Positions 16,695 through 26,116 of a stretch of DNA of 64,000 nt are shown piece after piece. Positions within the stretch are counted from its first letter, which is position 1. Each line of letters starts with the position of its first letter. The notes beneath the pieces were generated by a model. That model saw nothing but the letters and a program-made list of their open reading frames with translations. It had not been told where the DNA came from and did not search any database. Both the position numbers and the translations under genes were made by a program. The DNA lies in NCBI RefSeq assembly GCF_002192415.1, contig NZ_CP021780.1, positions 1,426,001-1,490,000 on the forward strand, given 5' to 3'. This DNA comes from Paenibacillus donghaensis (GTDB lineage Bacteria > Bacillota > Bacilli > Paenibacillales > Paenibacillaceae).

Positions 16695-16832
16695 AAGGTT
16701 TGTCCTCCGTTAGGTTATTTAAGGAACCACAGCACCTCAAAGTGCGTACTTCACAGCTCCGGCAGCATCCCATACAATAGGACCTGTAATCCTCTCCACT
16801 ATAACATAGAGAAGAAAGAAGGTTGTTTGTAA

Positions 16833-17393
16833 ATGAAGGTTTTGCTCGTAGTCACACACCCCAGAGAAGTTTCCCTGACCCATGCCGTCAAAAATCGTTT
16901 CGTGGAAGCCCTCCAGCAGAACAACCACGAAGTGGATATTCTGGATCTGGATCATGACGGATTTAACCCCTTATACAGCGTTGAAGATGAGCGGGACTGG
17001 ACCAACCCCGATAAAGTTTATGCCCCCGAAATACGCAAGGAAATGGATCGGATTGTGGCTGCGGACGCGCTGGTTTTTGTGTTTCCATTATGGTGGTACA
17101 GCGTGCCTTCCCTGTTAAAAGGGTATCTGGACAAGGTCTGGAACATGGGTCTGCTGAAAGAGTCGATGTCCAAAAAAGTGCTCTGGATCTGCCTCGCCGG
17201 CGGAGATGAGGAGCATCTGATCAAATACGGCTATAAGCCGATGATTACCCATTATCTCAATGTTGCCATTGCCGGCTATGCGGGAGTGAAGGAGTCCCAG
17301 GTGGAATTCCTCTACGATACGCTTTCCCCATCGGAAGAATACATAGCAGGTCTGCTGGACCAGGCTTATGCATTAGGGCAGTCTTATAACTAA
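16833..17393 (+). CDS. Flavodoxin-fold NAD(P)H oxidoreductase (quinone reductase type)
   Basis: 186 residues with the flavodoxin-like NADPH-dependent oxidoreductase pattern: MKVLLVVTHP-R-x-x-S-L at the N terminus (FMN/FAD phosphate loop), DLDHDGFNPLYS near 40, the active-site string ADALVFVFPLWWYSVPSLLKGYLDKVW (77-104) and an AGGDEEH segment near 124. Members reduce quinones with two electrons. The ribosome site is weak (AGAAAGAAGG, 10 bases). The divergent HxlR gene probably controls it. Confidence 0.88.
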   Translation: MKVLLVVTHPREVSLTHAVKNRFVEALQQNNHEVDILDLDHDGFNPLYSVEDERDWTNPDKVYAPEIRKEMDRIVAADALVFVFPLWWYSVPSLLKGYLDKVWNMGLLKESMSKKVLWICLAGGDEEHLIKYGYKPMITHYLNVAIAGYAGVKESQVEFLYDTLSPSEEYIAGLLDQAYALGQSYN

Positions 17394-17592
17394 CTCGCCA
17401 GCTTGCTGGAATACCCTCATAGCAATCGGCAGATTCACATGAAGATGTGGATATGCCGGTTTTTTGTGTGATGGAGTAGTGGGCAGGTTCGACTACCTAT
17501 ACCTGATTGCGTATAATAATACTTGATTCCTATATCTTATAAGGTAACGTACAAACCCATTATTATCCGAATATCAAGGAGGACAGAGCCTT

Positions 17593-18480
17593 ATGCCACT
17601 GCACGAAAACAATCGTAACAAGCTGGAGCGTCTGATCGAGGAGCATGATTTCAGCTTTGCCGCACAGTATGTACTGGAACATACACGACAGGGTATTTGC
17701 TGGACCAAAAAGGGCCCATCCGATTACAGCACTCCTTGCAGCTCGAGAATTGGGGGAGATCCGGACCTTCTGCCAGCTACGGTATGGCCAATCACTTCCG
17801 ATGGCATTCCTATGACATTTTTGGCCCAGCTTAATCTGAAGCAGCTGTCTGAGATGGATGAGTCTGCAGGATTGCAGGGTGGCGGGATGCTTTACTTTTT
17901 CGTGGGAGTGGATGAACCGGCTTATAATATTGAGCACCATGTATTGTTCCTGCCTGAGTCCAAGTTGCCGGAAGCCCATCGCTGTATCCCGCCTGAAGTT
18001 ACGGCCTTGGAGGAGAAGTTCAGTGGATATGAGATTGAACCCCTGGCTACCCTGGAGGCACCCAATTACGGTTATGTCGATTATGAAGCTGTGGAGGACG
18101 ATCAGCATGACTTCGAAGATTATGAGGAGCTGAGGGAAGCCATGCGCGGAGGAGCAGATGAAGCAATCGCCGTTATGTTCGGGTATCCGGCAACCCAGCA
18201 TGGGGATTGTGAAGTTGAAGCTGCTCTGATGCTGCTGACGGGCCAGAATTATAACTACCGTCCGGCAGAAGCGCTGCAGCAGATTACTGCCCATCTGGGT
18301 GGTGATGAGGAGCGGGCCAAGCAAGAGGTTCAGGATACATTGCTGCTGCTGGAGATTGATTCTGACGATGATGTGGGCTTTTGCTGGTGGGATGCAGGTA
18401 CGCTGCAGTTTTTTGTGCGCAAGGAGGATCTGCTCGCTGGACGCTGGGACCGGACTTATTGCTCGCTCTATTCCAGTTGA
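17593..18480 (+). CDS. DUF1963/YwqG-family protein
   Basis: A 295-residue cytosolic protein. It shows the DUF1963 core: SSRIGGDPDLLPATVWP (residues about 50-66), P-M-T-F-L-A-Q-L-N-L (73-82), GMLYFFVG, a central HQ.GDCEVEAALM stretch and, at the end, GFCWWDAGTLQFFVRKEDL. AAGGAGG lies 9 bases before ATG 17593. The function of the family is not known; some members are encoded as immunity proteins of toxin systems. It is a single-gene unit here, between the flavodoxin-fold gene and a family D element. The protein at 11995 has a related C-terminal core. Confidence 0.8.
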   Translation: MPLHENNRNKLERLIEEHDFSFAAQYVLEHTRQGICWTKKGPSDYSTPCSSRIGGDPDLLPATVWPITSDGIPMTFLAQLNLKQLSEMDESAGLQGGGMLYFFVGVDEPAYNIEHHVLFLPESKLPEAHRCIPPEVTALEEKFSGYEIEPLATLEAPNYGYVDYEAVEDDQHDFEDYEELREAMRGGADEAIAVMFGYPATQHGDCEVEAALMLLTGQNYNYRPAEALQQITAHLGGDEERAKQEVQDTLLLLEIDSDDDVGFCWWDAGTLQFFVRKEDLLAGRWDRTYCSLYSS

Positions 18481-18508
18481 CGGTTACATGACAAATTGAC
18501 CGTGGAGG

Positions 18509-18667
18509 GAACGGCAGGGGTGCCGGTTCTTTGTTGAATATATAAATTTATATGTTTCACGCTATCCATGATCCTTTTATTTCTCGCAGAAACGGATACC
18601 TGAAAGCGATACGTAGTATCGCTACTTCGGAAGCATACGCTTTTCAGAGGGCGGTGAAGCCGTTTCT
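18509..18667 (+). repeat. Family D composite element (terminator plus nested hairpin)
   Basis: The first hairpin, GAACGGCA/TGCCGGTTC (18509-18529) with TTT, terminates the DUF1963 gene. A short TATAAATTTATATGTTTCACGC linker follows, and then AGAAACGG (18588) pairs with CCGTTTCT (18660-18667). This copy has a larger insert in the second hairpin, containing GCGATAC/GTATCGC. Together with the RBS region it fills the 303-base gap. Confidence 0.75.
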
Positions 18668-18783
18668 ACTTGTATTGTGGCTGTATTGACCGCCGCCGCC
18701 CTCGGCCCTAGCAGGAGCAGGCAAGAATTGCACGGCAGCCATAGATCGCACAGCCTAAGATAAGGATGGAAGGAGGGCGGGGC

Positions 18784-19677
18784 ATGGACTGGTTTCAACG
18801 GATGAACCGTGCGCTAGACTATATAGAGAGCCGACTGGACAGTGTGATCGACAACAGGGAAGCAGCACAGTTAGCCTTATGCTCGGTATATTATTTTCAG
18901 AAAATGTTCTCGATTCTGATGGATATCCCGCTGGCGGAATATATCCGGCGGCGCAGACTGACGCTGGCGGCTTTCGATATTCAACACAGCCAAACTAAGA
19001 TTATCGATATCGCCTTGAAATATGGCTATGATTCGCCTGAAGCGTTCGCGCGGGCTTTTCATGTGCTCCATGGTGTTACTCCAACCTCAGCGCGCGGGGA
19101 AGGGGTCAGTCTGAAGGCTTATCCTCGTCTCTCCTTTCAAATTTCGATTAGGGGAGCAGTGGCTATGGATTATCGTATCATTAACAAAAGCTTGTTCAGC
19201 GTGTATGGAATTGACCGTAAGTTTACGGTGGAGCAAGAAGAACAGTTCGCGGCGATCCCGCAGTTCTGGCTGGAGTGTATGCGGGATGGACGACTGGAGG
19301 CGCTGTCGCGTTCCGCACATGCGGACCCGGAGAAAGAGCATGTCCGCAGTCCGGTCCACGGTATCTCATGGAACTCCAAGAGTGACCCGGACAACACTTG
19401 CCGGTATATGCTGTTCAACTTCGTTAACCAGGAGTGTCAGTCTGACGGGTATACCTTGCTGGATGTTCCTGCAGCTACTTGGGCAGTGTTTCAGACTAAG
19501 GAGCACACCCAGGAAGAGACCAGCTCGGTCATTCAGGAGTTGAACAAACGTCTCTACAGCGAATGGCTGCCTACCGCGTCCTACCGCAAAATCGATGGCT
19601 ATGAGCTGGAGTTGTATTACGGAGAAGGTGCGCATTGTCACTGCGAGCTGTGGATAAGAGTTGAACCTATAAGCTAG
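18784..19677 (+). CDS. AraC-family regulator with GyrI-like effector domain
   Basis: A 297-residue Rob/MarA-type regulator. Two helix-turn-helix units occupy residues 1-105 (MNRALDYIESRLD, YYFQKMFSILMDIPLAEYIRRRRLTLAAFDI, YDSPEAFARAFHVLHGVTP). From about 115 a SOUL/GyrI-like effector-binding domain follows (LSFQISIRGAVAMDYRII ... GYELELYY). ATG 18784 with AAGGAGG 8 bases upstream is preferred to ATG 18766, which lies before the ribosome site. Such proteins bind small hydrophobic molecules and control efflux or detoxification genes. No target is obvious beside it. Confidence 0.88.
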   Translation: MDWFQRMNRALDYIESRLDSVIDNREAAQLALCSVYYFQKMFSILMDIPLAEYIRRRRLTLAAFDIQHSQTKIIDIALKYGYDSPEAFARAFHVLHGVTPTSARGEGVSLKAYPRLSFQISIRGAVAMDYRIINKSLFSVYGIDRKFTVEQEEQFAAIPQFWLECMRDGRLEALSRSAHADPEKEHVRSPVHGISWNSKSDPDNTCRYMLFNFVNQECQSDGYTLLDVPAATWAVFQTKEHTQEETSSVIQELNKRLYSEWLPTASYRKIDGYELELYYGEGAHCHCELWIRVEPIS

Positions 19678-19683
19678 CATTTG

Positions 19684-19712
19684 AAAAAACGGCAGAAATG
19701 CCGTTTTTTTTG
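19684..19712. terminator. Bidirectional Rho-independent terminator
   Basis: AAAAAACGGCA/TGCCGTTTTTT around GAAA with A- and T-runs on either side, lying between the converging AraC genes. It can end transcription from both. It is the first half of the family D element. Confidence 0.88.
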
Positions 19713-19728
19713 CTTTTCCGTAACATAA

Positions 19729-20592
19729 TTATCCCCTGCTATCCCCTTCAATCAGCGGATTACGGGTATGCAGGCGGTTCTCCTTGCGGTAGTCGAGCGG
19801 GGAGCGATTGCATTCCCGTTTGAAGGTCTGCGAGAAATACGACTGTGATTTGAAGCCGATGATCTCGGAGATTTCCAGAATCGAGTAATTGGTGGATTCG
19901 AGCAGAAATTTCGCTGTTTCCACCCGGACGTGAGTCAGATATTTGACCGGCGACACGCCATAGGTTTTTTTGAAAATATGAGAGAGGTAATATTTGTTGA
20001 TATGTGCTTCTTCGGCGAGTGATTCCAGCGTAATATTGCTTTTGAAATGCACATCGATGAAATTTTTGACCAATGCCGCTTCCTTCTGAACCTTCTCTGA
20101 CATCGCCAGATTAATGGCAATATGCTTCTTGCGCACGATCAGGATCAGAATGATGCGGATCAGATATTTGCATAACTCCGTATATGCCTCTTGCTTGGCT
20201 GAATACTCCTCGAATGCTTTGTACAAATACAGCAGAATGCTGCGATCCGGGTCTTTGATTGTGACATAGGCCAAGAGCTCATCCTCTGATACAAACGAAA
20301 TCCCGTTAATGCCAATAACAAAATATTCCAGTGGATCATGGAAGTCGGATATCTCCGTATGCTCAATGTTCGGATTCACAATAATGACATCATTCTTCTG
20401 AAGCGGCAGCTTCTCATCCTTGACCAGGAACTCACCGGTTCCGCTGGTTACATAGAACAGCTCGGCGAAATGATGTGTATGCTTCAGCCCAATCCAGTTG
20501 TTGCTGTCTGTGTCCGATTTGTTGATATAGATCAGTTCGATGTTCAAACCCGTTGCCAGGTCAATCTCAGATAAGGGTTGGGTGCCGTTCAT
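19729..20592 (-). CDS. AraC-family regulator with cupin sensor domain
   Basis: 287 residues. The N-terminal cupin-type sugar-sensing domain (about 20-110) carries an H-x-H-x-x-E pattern (HTHHFAELFYVTSGTGEFLV). The C-terminal AraC DNA-binding domain (about 185-280) has ESLAEEAHINKYYLSHIFKKTYGVSPVKYL and IIGFKSQSYFSQTFKRE. It is divergent from the sugar ABC importer/GH112/GH29 operon, so it is the likely activator of that operon in response to the imported sugar. Three AGCAAT half-sites at exact 21-base spacing between the two genes are its candidate binding sites. Confidence 0.9.
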   Translation of the reverse strand: MNGTQPLSEIDLATGLNIELIYINKSDTDSNNWIGLKHTHHFAELFYVTSGTGEFLVKDEKLPLQKNDVIIVNPNIEHTEISDFHDPLEYFVIGINGISFVSEDELLAYVTIKDPDRSILLYLYKAFEEYSAKQEAYTELCKYLIRIILILIVRKKHIAINLAMSEKVQKEAALVKNFIDVHFKSNITLESLAEEAHINKYYLSHIFKKTYGVSPVKYLTHVRVETAKFLLESTNYSILEISEIIGFKSQSYFSQTFKRECNRSPLDYRKENRLHTRNPLIEGDSRG

Positions 20593-20697
20593 AGTAAGAA
20601 TCCTTTCCTGTTAAATATTGTATACGCTAAAAATGTATCACTCTAATATGTCACTAATCAAATGATAACACGGATTGTTATTAATATTTAAATGAAT

Positions 20698-20745
20698 AGC
20701 AATATCTATAAAAAACATAGCAATAAACTCATATATATAAGCAAT
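20698..20745. promoter_or_regulatory. Three AGCAAT direct repeats, candidate AraC operator
   Basis: AGCAAT occurs at 20698-20703, 20719-20724 and 20740-20745. The spacing is 21 bases each time, two helical turns, in the same orientation, and the first two extend to ATAGCAAT. This is the layout expected for AraC-family monomers or dimers binding one DNA face. It sits in the AT-rich spacer about 45-95 bases before the lipoprotein start. Confidence 0.6.
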
Positions 20746-20790
20746 TATGGTCTTTATAATTGAAATATATAAAACATGGGAGGCGTTCAA

Positions 20791-22116
20791 ATGTTGAATA
20801 AAAGGATTGGCGCAGCTGTTTTAACCGCTATGATGCTTACAGTATCCGCTTGTGGCTCTAATGGAGCATCCTCAACCACTGAAGACGGAAAACCTGTTTT
20901 GAAAATGGCTGCTCTTGAAGGCGGTTACGGCAAGGAGATATACAGCGAAGTAATTGCCGAATTCGAGAAGCAGCAGGATGTAAAGGTCGAACTGACCATC
21001 AGCAAAAGCATTGAAGATGAAATTACCCCCAATATGAAGGCAGGGAAATATCCGGATGTTGTGGTGCTTGGACAGGGCCGCAGCTCAGGACTTACCGAAA
21101 CACTGATTAAGGATAAAGGGCTTGAGGATCTTACCGGAGTGCTGGCGGCGAAGGTGCCGGGCGAAGAGGTGACGGTTCAGGACAAGCTGGTGGATGGATT
21201 GATCGGCACATTGGGTACCAACCCGTATGGCAATGAGAGCACCTATCTGATGCCGATGTTCTATTCCCCGACAGGACTTGTCTACAACAAGGGACTGTTT
21301 GAGCAAAAGGGCTGGGAGGTGCCGACTACCTGGGATGAGATGTTTGCGCTCGGAGAGACGGCCAAGCAGGAAGGAATCGCCCTGTTCACCTATCCTACAG
21401 CGGGTTACCTGGACTCCTTCTTCTTCGCTCTTCTGGCTGATGTCGGCGGTCAGGAGTTCTACGATAAAGTGATGAATTATGAGCAGGACATCTGGCAGAG
21501 CGCAGAAGCCACACAGGTACTGGAGATTACGACGAAGCTGCTGAGCTATTCCTCGGATACCACAGTTGCTTATGCCAATGAACAGGATTTCACCAAGAAT
21601 CAGCAGAGCATTCTGGACAATACAACGCTGTTTATGCCTAATGGCACCTGGATCGCCGGAGAGATGGGCGATGCGCCTAAGGCAGAAGGTTTCGCCTGGG
21701 GCCTGATGCCGATTCCGACGCTGAACGAAGGCGACGACAGATACATTGTTACTTCCATGGAATCGGTATGGGTGCCTTCAGAGAGCAAGAATAAAGAGCT
21801 CGCCAAGGAGTTTGTCGCGTTCCTCTATTCCGACAAGGCCGCAGCTATCTTCGCCAAGTCGAACGCGGTTCAGCCGATTAAGGGAATCGCCGAGCAGTTG
21901 ACCGGCGAGAATCAATCCTTCTACAGTGTCTATGACGCTCCGCAGGTGAAAGCGCTTGTTGGCGGATTCGTCAGCACCAAACCAGTAGAGGGCGTGAATA
22001 TTAAAGCGGTATTATTTGATACGGCAAACAGTATTATCTCCAAGCAAAAAACGGCTGAAGATTGGCAGAAAGACCTGAACCAGGCCAGCGAGAAAATGAG
22101 AGCCGCCAAAGAGTAA
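20791..22116 (+). CDS. Carbohydrate ABC transporter substrate-binding lipoprotein
   Basis: A 441-residue family 1 (MalE/UgpB-like) binding protein; ATG 20791 has GGGAGG 8 bases upstream and the ATG at 20776 precedes it. The lipobox is VSAC after a short hydrophobic signal. Typical features are EFEKQQDVKVELTI, PDVVVLGQGRSS, a WEVPTTWDEMFALGETAKQEG lid and a VTSMESVWVPSESKNKELAKEFVAFLYSDKAA end. It is the first gene of an operon with two permeases, GH112 and GH29. From the enzymes, the ligand is likely galacto-N-biose or lacto-N-biose or a fucosylated form; this is inference. Confidence 0.9.
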   Translation: MLNKRIGAAVLTAMMLTVSACGSNGASSTTEDGKPVLKMAALEGGYGKEIYSEVIAEFEKQQDVKVELTISKSIEDEITPNMKAGKYPDVVVLGQGRSSGLTETLIKDKGLEDLTGVLAAKVPGEEVTVQDKLVDGLIGTLGTNPYGNESTYLMPMFYSPTGLVYNKGLFEQKGWEVPTTWDEMFALGETAKQEGIALFTYPTAGYLDSFFFALLADVGGQEFYDKVMNYEQDIWQSAEATQVLEITTKLLSYSSDTTVAYANEQDFTKNQQSILDNTTLFMPNGTWIAGEMGDAPKAEGFAWGLMPIPTLNEGDDRYIVTSMESVWVPSESKNKELAKEFVAFLYSDKAAAIFAKSNAVQPIKGIAEQLTGENQSFYSVYDAPQVKALVGGFVSTKPVEGVNIKAVLFDTANSIISKQKTAEDWQKDLNQASEKMRAAKE

Positions 22117-22144
22117 TTGGACCCGGCAGGAAGCAGGTGGGAAG

Positions 22145-23035
22145 GTGAATCAGAAGAAGGGCAGAAGCAAATTTATATTCTTATGTGTCGCTCCGGCATT
22201 TATCCTGTTTGCTATCTTTATGATTATCCCGACAATCAATGTATTTCGGATGTCTGTGTATAAATGGAGCGGCTTCTCTGCAAGCAAGGAATTCGTAGGC
22301 TTCGACAATTTCAGAATCCTCTTCGAGGATATGGTGTTTATCAAGTCATTCCAGAATACCGTGCTGCTGCTTGTGGTGGTTACGATCATTACCATGTCGC
22401 TGGCGCTGCTGTTCGCCGCGATCATGTCCCGTGAGCAGGTGAAGGGCAAGGATCTGTACCGGGTGGTCTTCTATATCCCTAACATCTTGTCCGTCGTTAT
22501 TATCGCGGCGATCTTCTCGGCCATTTATGATGCCAAGGACGGGCTGCTGAACGGATTCCTGGGTATGCTGCGGCTGGATTTCCTGCAGAATATGTGGCTG
22601 GGCGACCAGCGGATCGTAATCTATAGTGTAGCCGCCGCTATGATCTGGCAATCGGTCGGCTATTATATGGTGATGTATATGGCCAGCATGTCCAGCATCC
22701 CCGAGAGCTTCTATGAAGCCTCGGCGCTGGAAGGAACCGGCAAGGTGCGGCAGTTCTTCTCCATTACCCTGCCGCTGATCTGGCAGAACCTGCGGAATAC
22801 GCTGACTTTCTTCATTATCAGCTCGATTAACTTAAGCTTCACGCTCATCAAAGCGATGACCGGCGGCGGACCTGACGGCTCCACCGAAGTGTTCTTGAAC
22901 TATATGTACAAACAGGCCTATACGAACTCCTCCTATGGCTACGGGATGGCGATCGGTTCTATTGTATTCCTGTTCTCCTTCGGTCTGTCCCTGGCCGTCA
23001 GCAGAATTACGAAACGGGAGACACTGCAATATTAG
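22145..23035 (+). CDS. Sugar ABC transporter permease, MalF/UgpA type
   Basis: A 296-residue six-helix permease started by GTG at 22145 (ribosome site AGGTGGGAAG is weak and close). The cytoplasmic EAA loop reads YEASALEGTGKVRQFFSITLPLIWQN near residues 198-222, the contact point for the ATPase. It forms the import channel with the next permease. No ATPase gene is present in the operon; in Bacillota such importers commonly use a shared MsmX-type ATPase encoded elsewhere. Confidence 0.92.
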   Translation: MNQKKGRSKFIFLCVAPAFILFAIFMIIPTINVFRMSVYKWSGFSASKEFVGFDNFRILFEDMVFIKSFQNTVLLLVVVTIITMSLALLFAAIMSREQVKGKDLYRVVFYIPNILSVVIIAAIFSAIYDAKDGLLNGFLGMLRLDFLQNMWLGDQRIVIYSVAAAMIWQSVGYYMVMYMASMSSIPESFYEASALEGTGKVRQFFSITLPLIWQNLRNTLTFFIISSINLSFTLIKAMTGGGPDGSTEVFLNYMYKQAYTNSSYGYGMAIGSIVFLFSFGLSLAVSRITKRETLQY

Positions 23036-23056
23036 AGAGGAGCAACCGGAGACCCT

Positions 23057-23920
23057 ATGATATCGAATAAATTATACAAAGTGTTCATCTATGTAATTCT
23101 TAGCCTGCTTGCCCTCTCCATTGTGGTGCCGATGCTGTGGGTTCTGCTGGCATCGGTCAAGGAGAAATCGGAGTTCTACGGGAACCCGTGGTCGATACCC
23201 GCCGGGGTGTTCATACAGAACTACATCGAGGCCTTCACGGAAGCCAGCATGGGGTCGTACCTGCTGAACTCGCTGTTCGCGACACTGCTTGCGCTGGTGA
23301 TTCTGCTTGCGGTTGCTGTGCCGGCGGCCTATGTGCTGGCACGTTATAAATTCAAAGGACGGAAGATTCTGAACCTGCTGTTTATGGGCGGCCTGTTCAT
23401 CAATGTCAATTATATCGTCGTTCCCATCTTCCTGATGCTGCTGGACGGAGACAAACTGCTCGGCAATTGGTTTCCGAATGGGCTGTTCATCGACAATCTG
23501 GCTGTGCTGGCATTAGTGTATGCGGCGACGACGATTCCGTTTACGATCTATTTGCTGTCCGGTTATTTCCAGACGATCCCGGAGGTCTTTGAGGAGGCGG
23601 CCGCTATTGACGGCTGCTCCCATTTCACAACCATGGTCAGGATTATGATCCCAATGGCCAGACCCAGTATTGTAACGGTGATTCTGTTCAACTTCCTGGC
23701 CTTCTGGAACGATTATATTATTGCCCTGACCCTGCTGCCCGGACCCCATAAGACGCTGCCCGTCGGGCTGCTGAACCTGATGACCGCCCAGAAAGCTGCT
23801 GCCAACTATGGGCGTCTGTATGCCGGACTGGTCATTGTCATGGTTCCCGCCCTGATTCTCTACATTCTGGTGCAGCGTAGACTGGTGGAAGGGATGACGG
23901 CAGGCGGCACAAGAGAATAG
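23057..23920 (+). CDS. Sugar ABC transporter permease, MalG/UgpE type
   Basis: A 287-residue six-helix permease. The EAA loop is EEAAAIDGCSHFTTMVRIMIPMARPS near residues 178-204, followed by a LLTLLPG-type end. GAGAGGAGCAACC lies just before ATG 23057. It is separated from the first permease by 21 bases and from GH112 by 12 bases, so all are one transcript. Confidence 0.92.
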   Translation: MISNKLYKVFIYVILSLLALSIVVPMLWVLLASVKEKSEFYGNPWSIPAGVFIQNYIEAFTEASMGSYLLNSLFATLLALVILLAVAVPAAYVLARYKFKGRKILNLLFMGGLFINVNYIVVPIFLMLLDGDKLLGNWFPNGLFIDNLAVLALVYAATTIPFTIYLLSGYFQTIPEVFEEAAAIDGCSHFTTMVRIMIPMARPSIVTVILFNFLAFWNDYIIALTLLPGPHKTLPVGLLNLMTAQKAAANYGRLYAGLVIVMVPALILYILVQRRLVEGMTAGGTRE

Positions 23921-23932
23921 AGGAGGATCAAC

Positions 23933-26095
23933 ATGGCATTGCATAAAGGAAGAGTAACCCTGCCAAGTGAAGAAGGGTTCGTAGCAGAAACCAAGGAAAT
24001 GATGGAGCGCTGGGGTGCGGATGCGATCCGCGACAGTGACGGGACGAAGCTGGATGAGGCGGTGAAATCGCTGGATGCCAGAATCTATACCGCTTATTTC
24101 CCTTCAAGAGGCCACAACGAATTCATCGAGCAGCATATGGAGGAATGCCCGCAGATCTTTCTGCTGTCCGACTTCTGCCTGGCAAGACAGGAAACGCTCG
24201 AAATTGAGTTCCTGAAACCTTACTACCGCGACCAGCTGGAGCCGGATTACATCCATGATCCGAAGCACTACTGGCAGGTAACCGACCGGACCAGCGGAGA
24301 CCTTGTGCCGGCATCCGATTGGGATATTGCTGAAGATGAGCATAAGGTGATGATCCGGGGGACGGTGCCCTGGCATGAATATACCGTATCCTTCCTCGCC
24401 TATATCCAGTGGGACCCGGTGCAAATGTATAACCACATCACCAACGATTGGGGCGACAAGCCGCATGAAATACCGTTTGATGTGAAGCAGCCGCATTCGA
24501 ATGCTTTTATATACAAGACTATGAAGCAGTGGCTGGAGCAGAACCCTGAGGTGGATGTCGTCCGGTTCACCACGCTGTTCTATCAGTTCAGCCTTGTCTT
24601 CAACCAGCTGGGCAAAGAGAAATTTGTGGACTGGTTTGGCTACGGGGCAAGCGTCTCGGTAGCGATGCTGGAGGATTTCCGCCAGGAGAAGGGCTACGCC
24701 TTGACTGCAGAGGATTTCGTAGACCAAGGCTATTACAACTCTTCATTCCGGATTCCTACCATCCGCTATCTGGAATATGTTGATTTCGTTTCCCGGTTTG
24801 TATCAGCGGAGACGAAGAAACTGGTGGACCTGGTGCATGCACACCGGAAGGAAGCGATCATGTTCCTGGGCGACCAATGGATTGGCACCGAGCCTTACGG
24901 CCCTTACTTCGAGAGCATTGGGCTGGACGCGGTGGTTGGCAGTGTGGGCGACGGCACCACCCTGCGCATGATCTCGGATATCCCGCATGTGAAATATACG
25001 GAGGGGCGTTTTCTGCCTTACTTTTTCCCGGATGTCTTCCATGAAGGCAATGATCCTGTGATCGAAGCCAACGGCAACTGGCTGTCGGCACGGCGGGCCA
25101 TTCTGCGCAAACCGATTGACCGCATGGGCTATGGCGGCTACCTGAGTCTTGCTTACAAGTTCCCGAGGTTCATTGATTATGTGGAGAAAATTACGGATGA
25201 GTTCAGGGAGATTCATGAGCATATTCAATCAAGCAAGCCTTATTCCGGCCTGAAGGTGGCCGTGCTGAACTGCTGGGGAGCGCTGCGGACCTGGCAGGCG
25301 TTTACGGTGGCGCACAGCTTGTATTCCAAGCAGGCCTATTCTTATTACGGAATACTCGAATCGCTCAGCGGTATGAATGTTGACGTGCAATTTATCTCTT
25401 TTGACGATGTGCTGGCGAACGGAATTGATCCTTCCCTGGATGTCATCATCAATGCTGGGGATGCCCATACTGCGTTCTCCGGCGGAGAGGTGTGGAAGAA
25501 CGCCAAGCTGGTAGAGCTGCTGCGGGAATGGGTGTATGGCGGCGGCGGATTGATCGGGGTAGGCGAACCGGCTGCGGTGCCGCATCAGGGGAGATATTTT
25601 CAGCTGGCCGATTGCTTCGGAGTGGATAAGGAGCTGGGCTTCAGCGTATCCACGGATAAGTACTTCCACACCGTAACAGAGCAGCACTTCATTACTGCCG
25701 ATCAGAGCGGCTATGCCTTCGGGGAGAGTATGAGAAGTGTCTACGCGCTGCACGGCGAGGTAGATATACTGGAGTATTCAGAAGGCGAGATCCATCTGTC
25801 CGCCAATCAGGCAGGAGCAGGCCGTGCGGTTTATATCGCTGGATTGCCGTATTCGCCGGAGAACACGCGGCTCCTGATGAGAAGCCTGTATTATGCCGCA
25901 GGCCGGGAGCAGAAGCTGGAACGCTGGTATGCAGCCAATCTGAACTGTGAGGTTCATGCCTATCCGCAGCAGGGAGTGTATGCAGTAGTCAACAACACGA
26001 ATTCTCCGCAGCGTACGGTAGTGTATGACGGAGACGGAAATTCATCTGTCGTAGAGCTTGGCGCAAGCGAGATTCAGTGGAAGCCAATCCACTAA
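23933..26095 (+). CDS. GH112 galacto-N-biose/lacto-N-biose phosphorylase
   Basis: A 720-residue cytosolic enzyme of family GH112 (1,3-beta-galactosyl-N-acetylhexosamine phosphorylase). It splits Gal-beta1,3-GalNAc or Gal-beta1,3-GlcNAc with phosphate to galactose 1-phosphate and the free N-acetylhexosamine. The N-terminal TIM-barrel includes VVRFTTLFYQFSLVF and, at residues 313-324, GDQWIGTEPYGP. Asp314 corresponds by position and context to the catalytic acid Asp313 known from the Bifidobacterium longum enzyme. A glutamine-amidotransferase-like region (about 447-620, LNCWGALRTWQ, VIINAGDAHTAFSGG) and a beta-sheet end follow. Length is usual for the family. GAGGAGG lies 7 bases before ATG. 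It follows the two permeases closely. Substrate preference (GNB, LNB or galactosyl-rhamnose) cannot be read from sequence alone. Confidence 0.92.
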   Translation: MALHKGRVTLPSEEGFVAETKEMMERWGADAIRDSDGTKLDEAVKSLDARIYTAYFPSRGHNEFIEQHMEECPQIFLLSDFCLARQETLEIEFLKPYYRDQLEPDYIHDPKHYWQVTDRTSGDLVPASDWDIAEDEHKVMIRGTVPWHEYTVSFLAYIQWDPVQMYNHITNDWGDKPHEIPFDVKQPHSNAFIYKTMKQWLEQNPEVDVVRFTTLFYQFSLVFNQLGKEKFVDWFGYGASVSVAMLEDFRQEKGYALTAEDFVDQGYYNSSFRIPTIRYLEYVDFVSRFVSAETKKLVDLVHAHRKEAIMFLGDQWIGTEPYGPYFESIGLDAVVGSVGDGTTLRMISDIPHVKYTEGRFLPYFFPDVFHEGNDPVIEANGNWLSARRAILRKPIDRMGYGGYLSLAYKFPRFIDYVEKITDEFREIHEHIQSSKPYSGLKVAVLNCWGALRTWQAFTVAHSLYSKQAYSYYGILESLSGMNVDVQFISFDDVLANGIDPSLDVIINAGDAHTAFSGGEVWKNAKLVELLREWVYGGGGLIGVGEPAAVPHQGRYFQLADCFGVDKELGFSVSTDKYFHTVTEQHFITADQSGYAFGESMRSVYALHGEVDILEYSEGEIHLSANQAGAGRAVYIAGLPYSPENTRLLMRSLYYAAGREQKLERWYAANLNCEVHAYPQQGVYAVVNNTNSPQRTVVYDGDGNSSVVELGASEIQWKPIH

Positions 26096-26116
26096 AGAAA
26101 CGGGAGGATGACGCAG

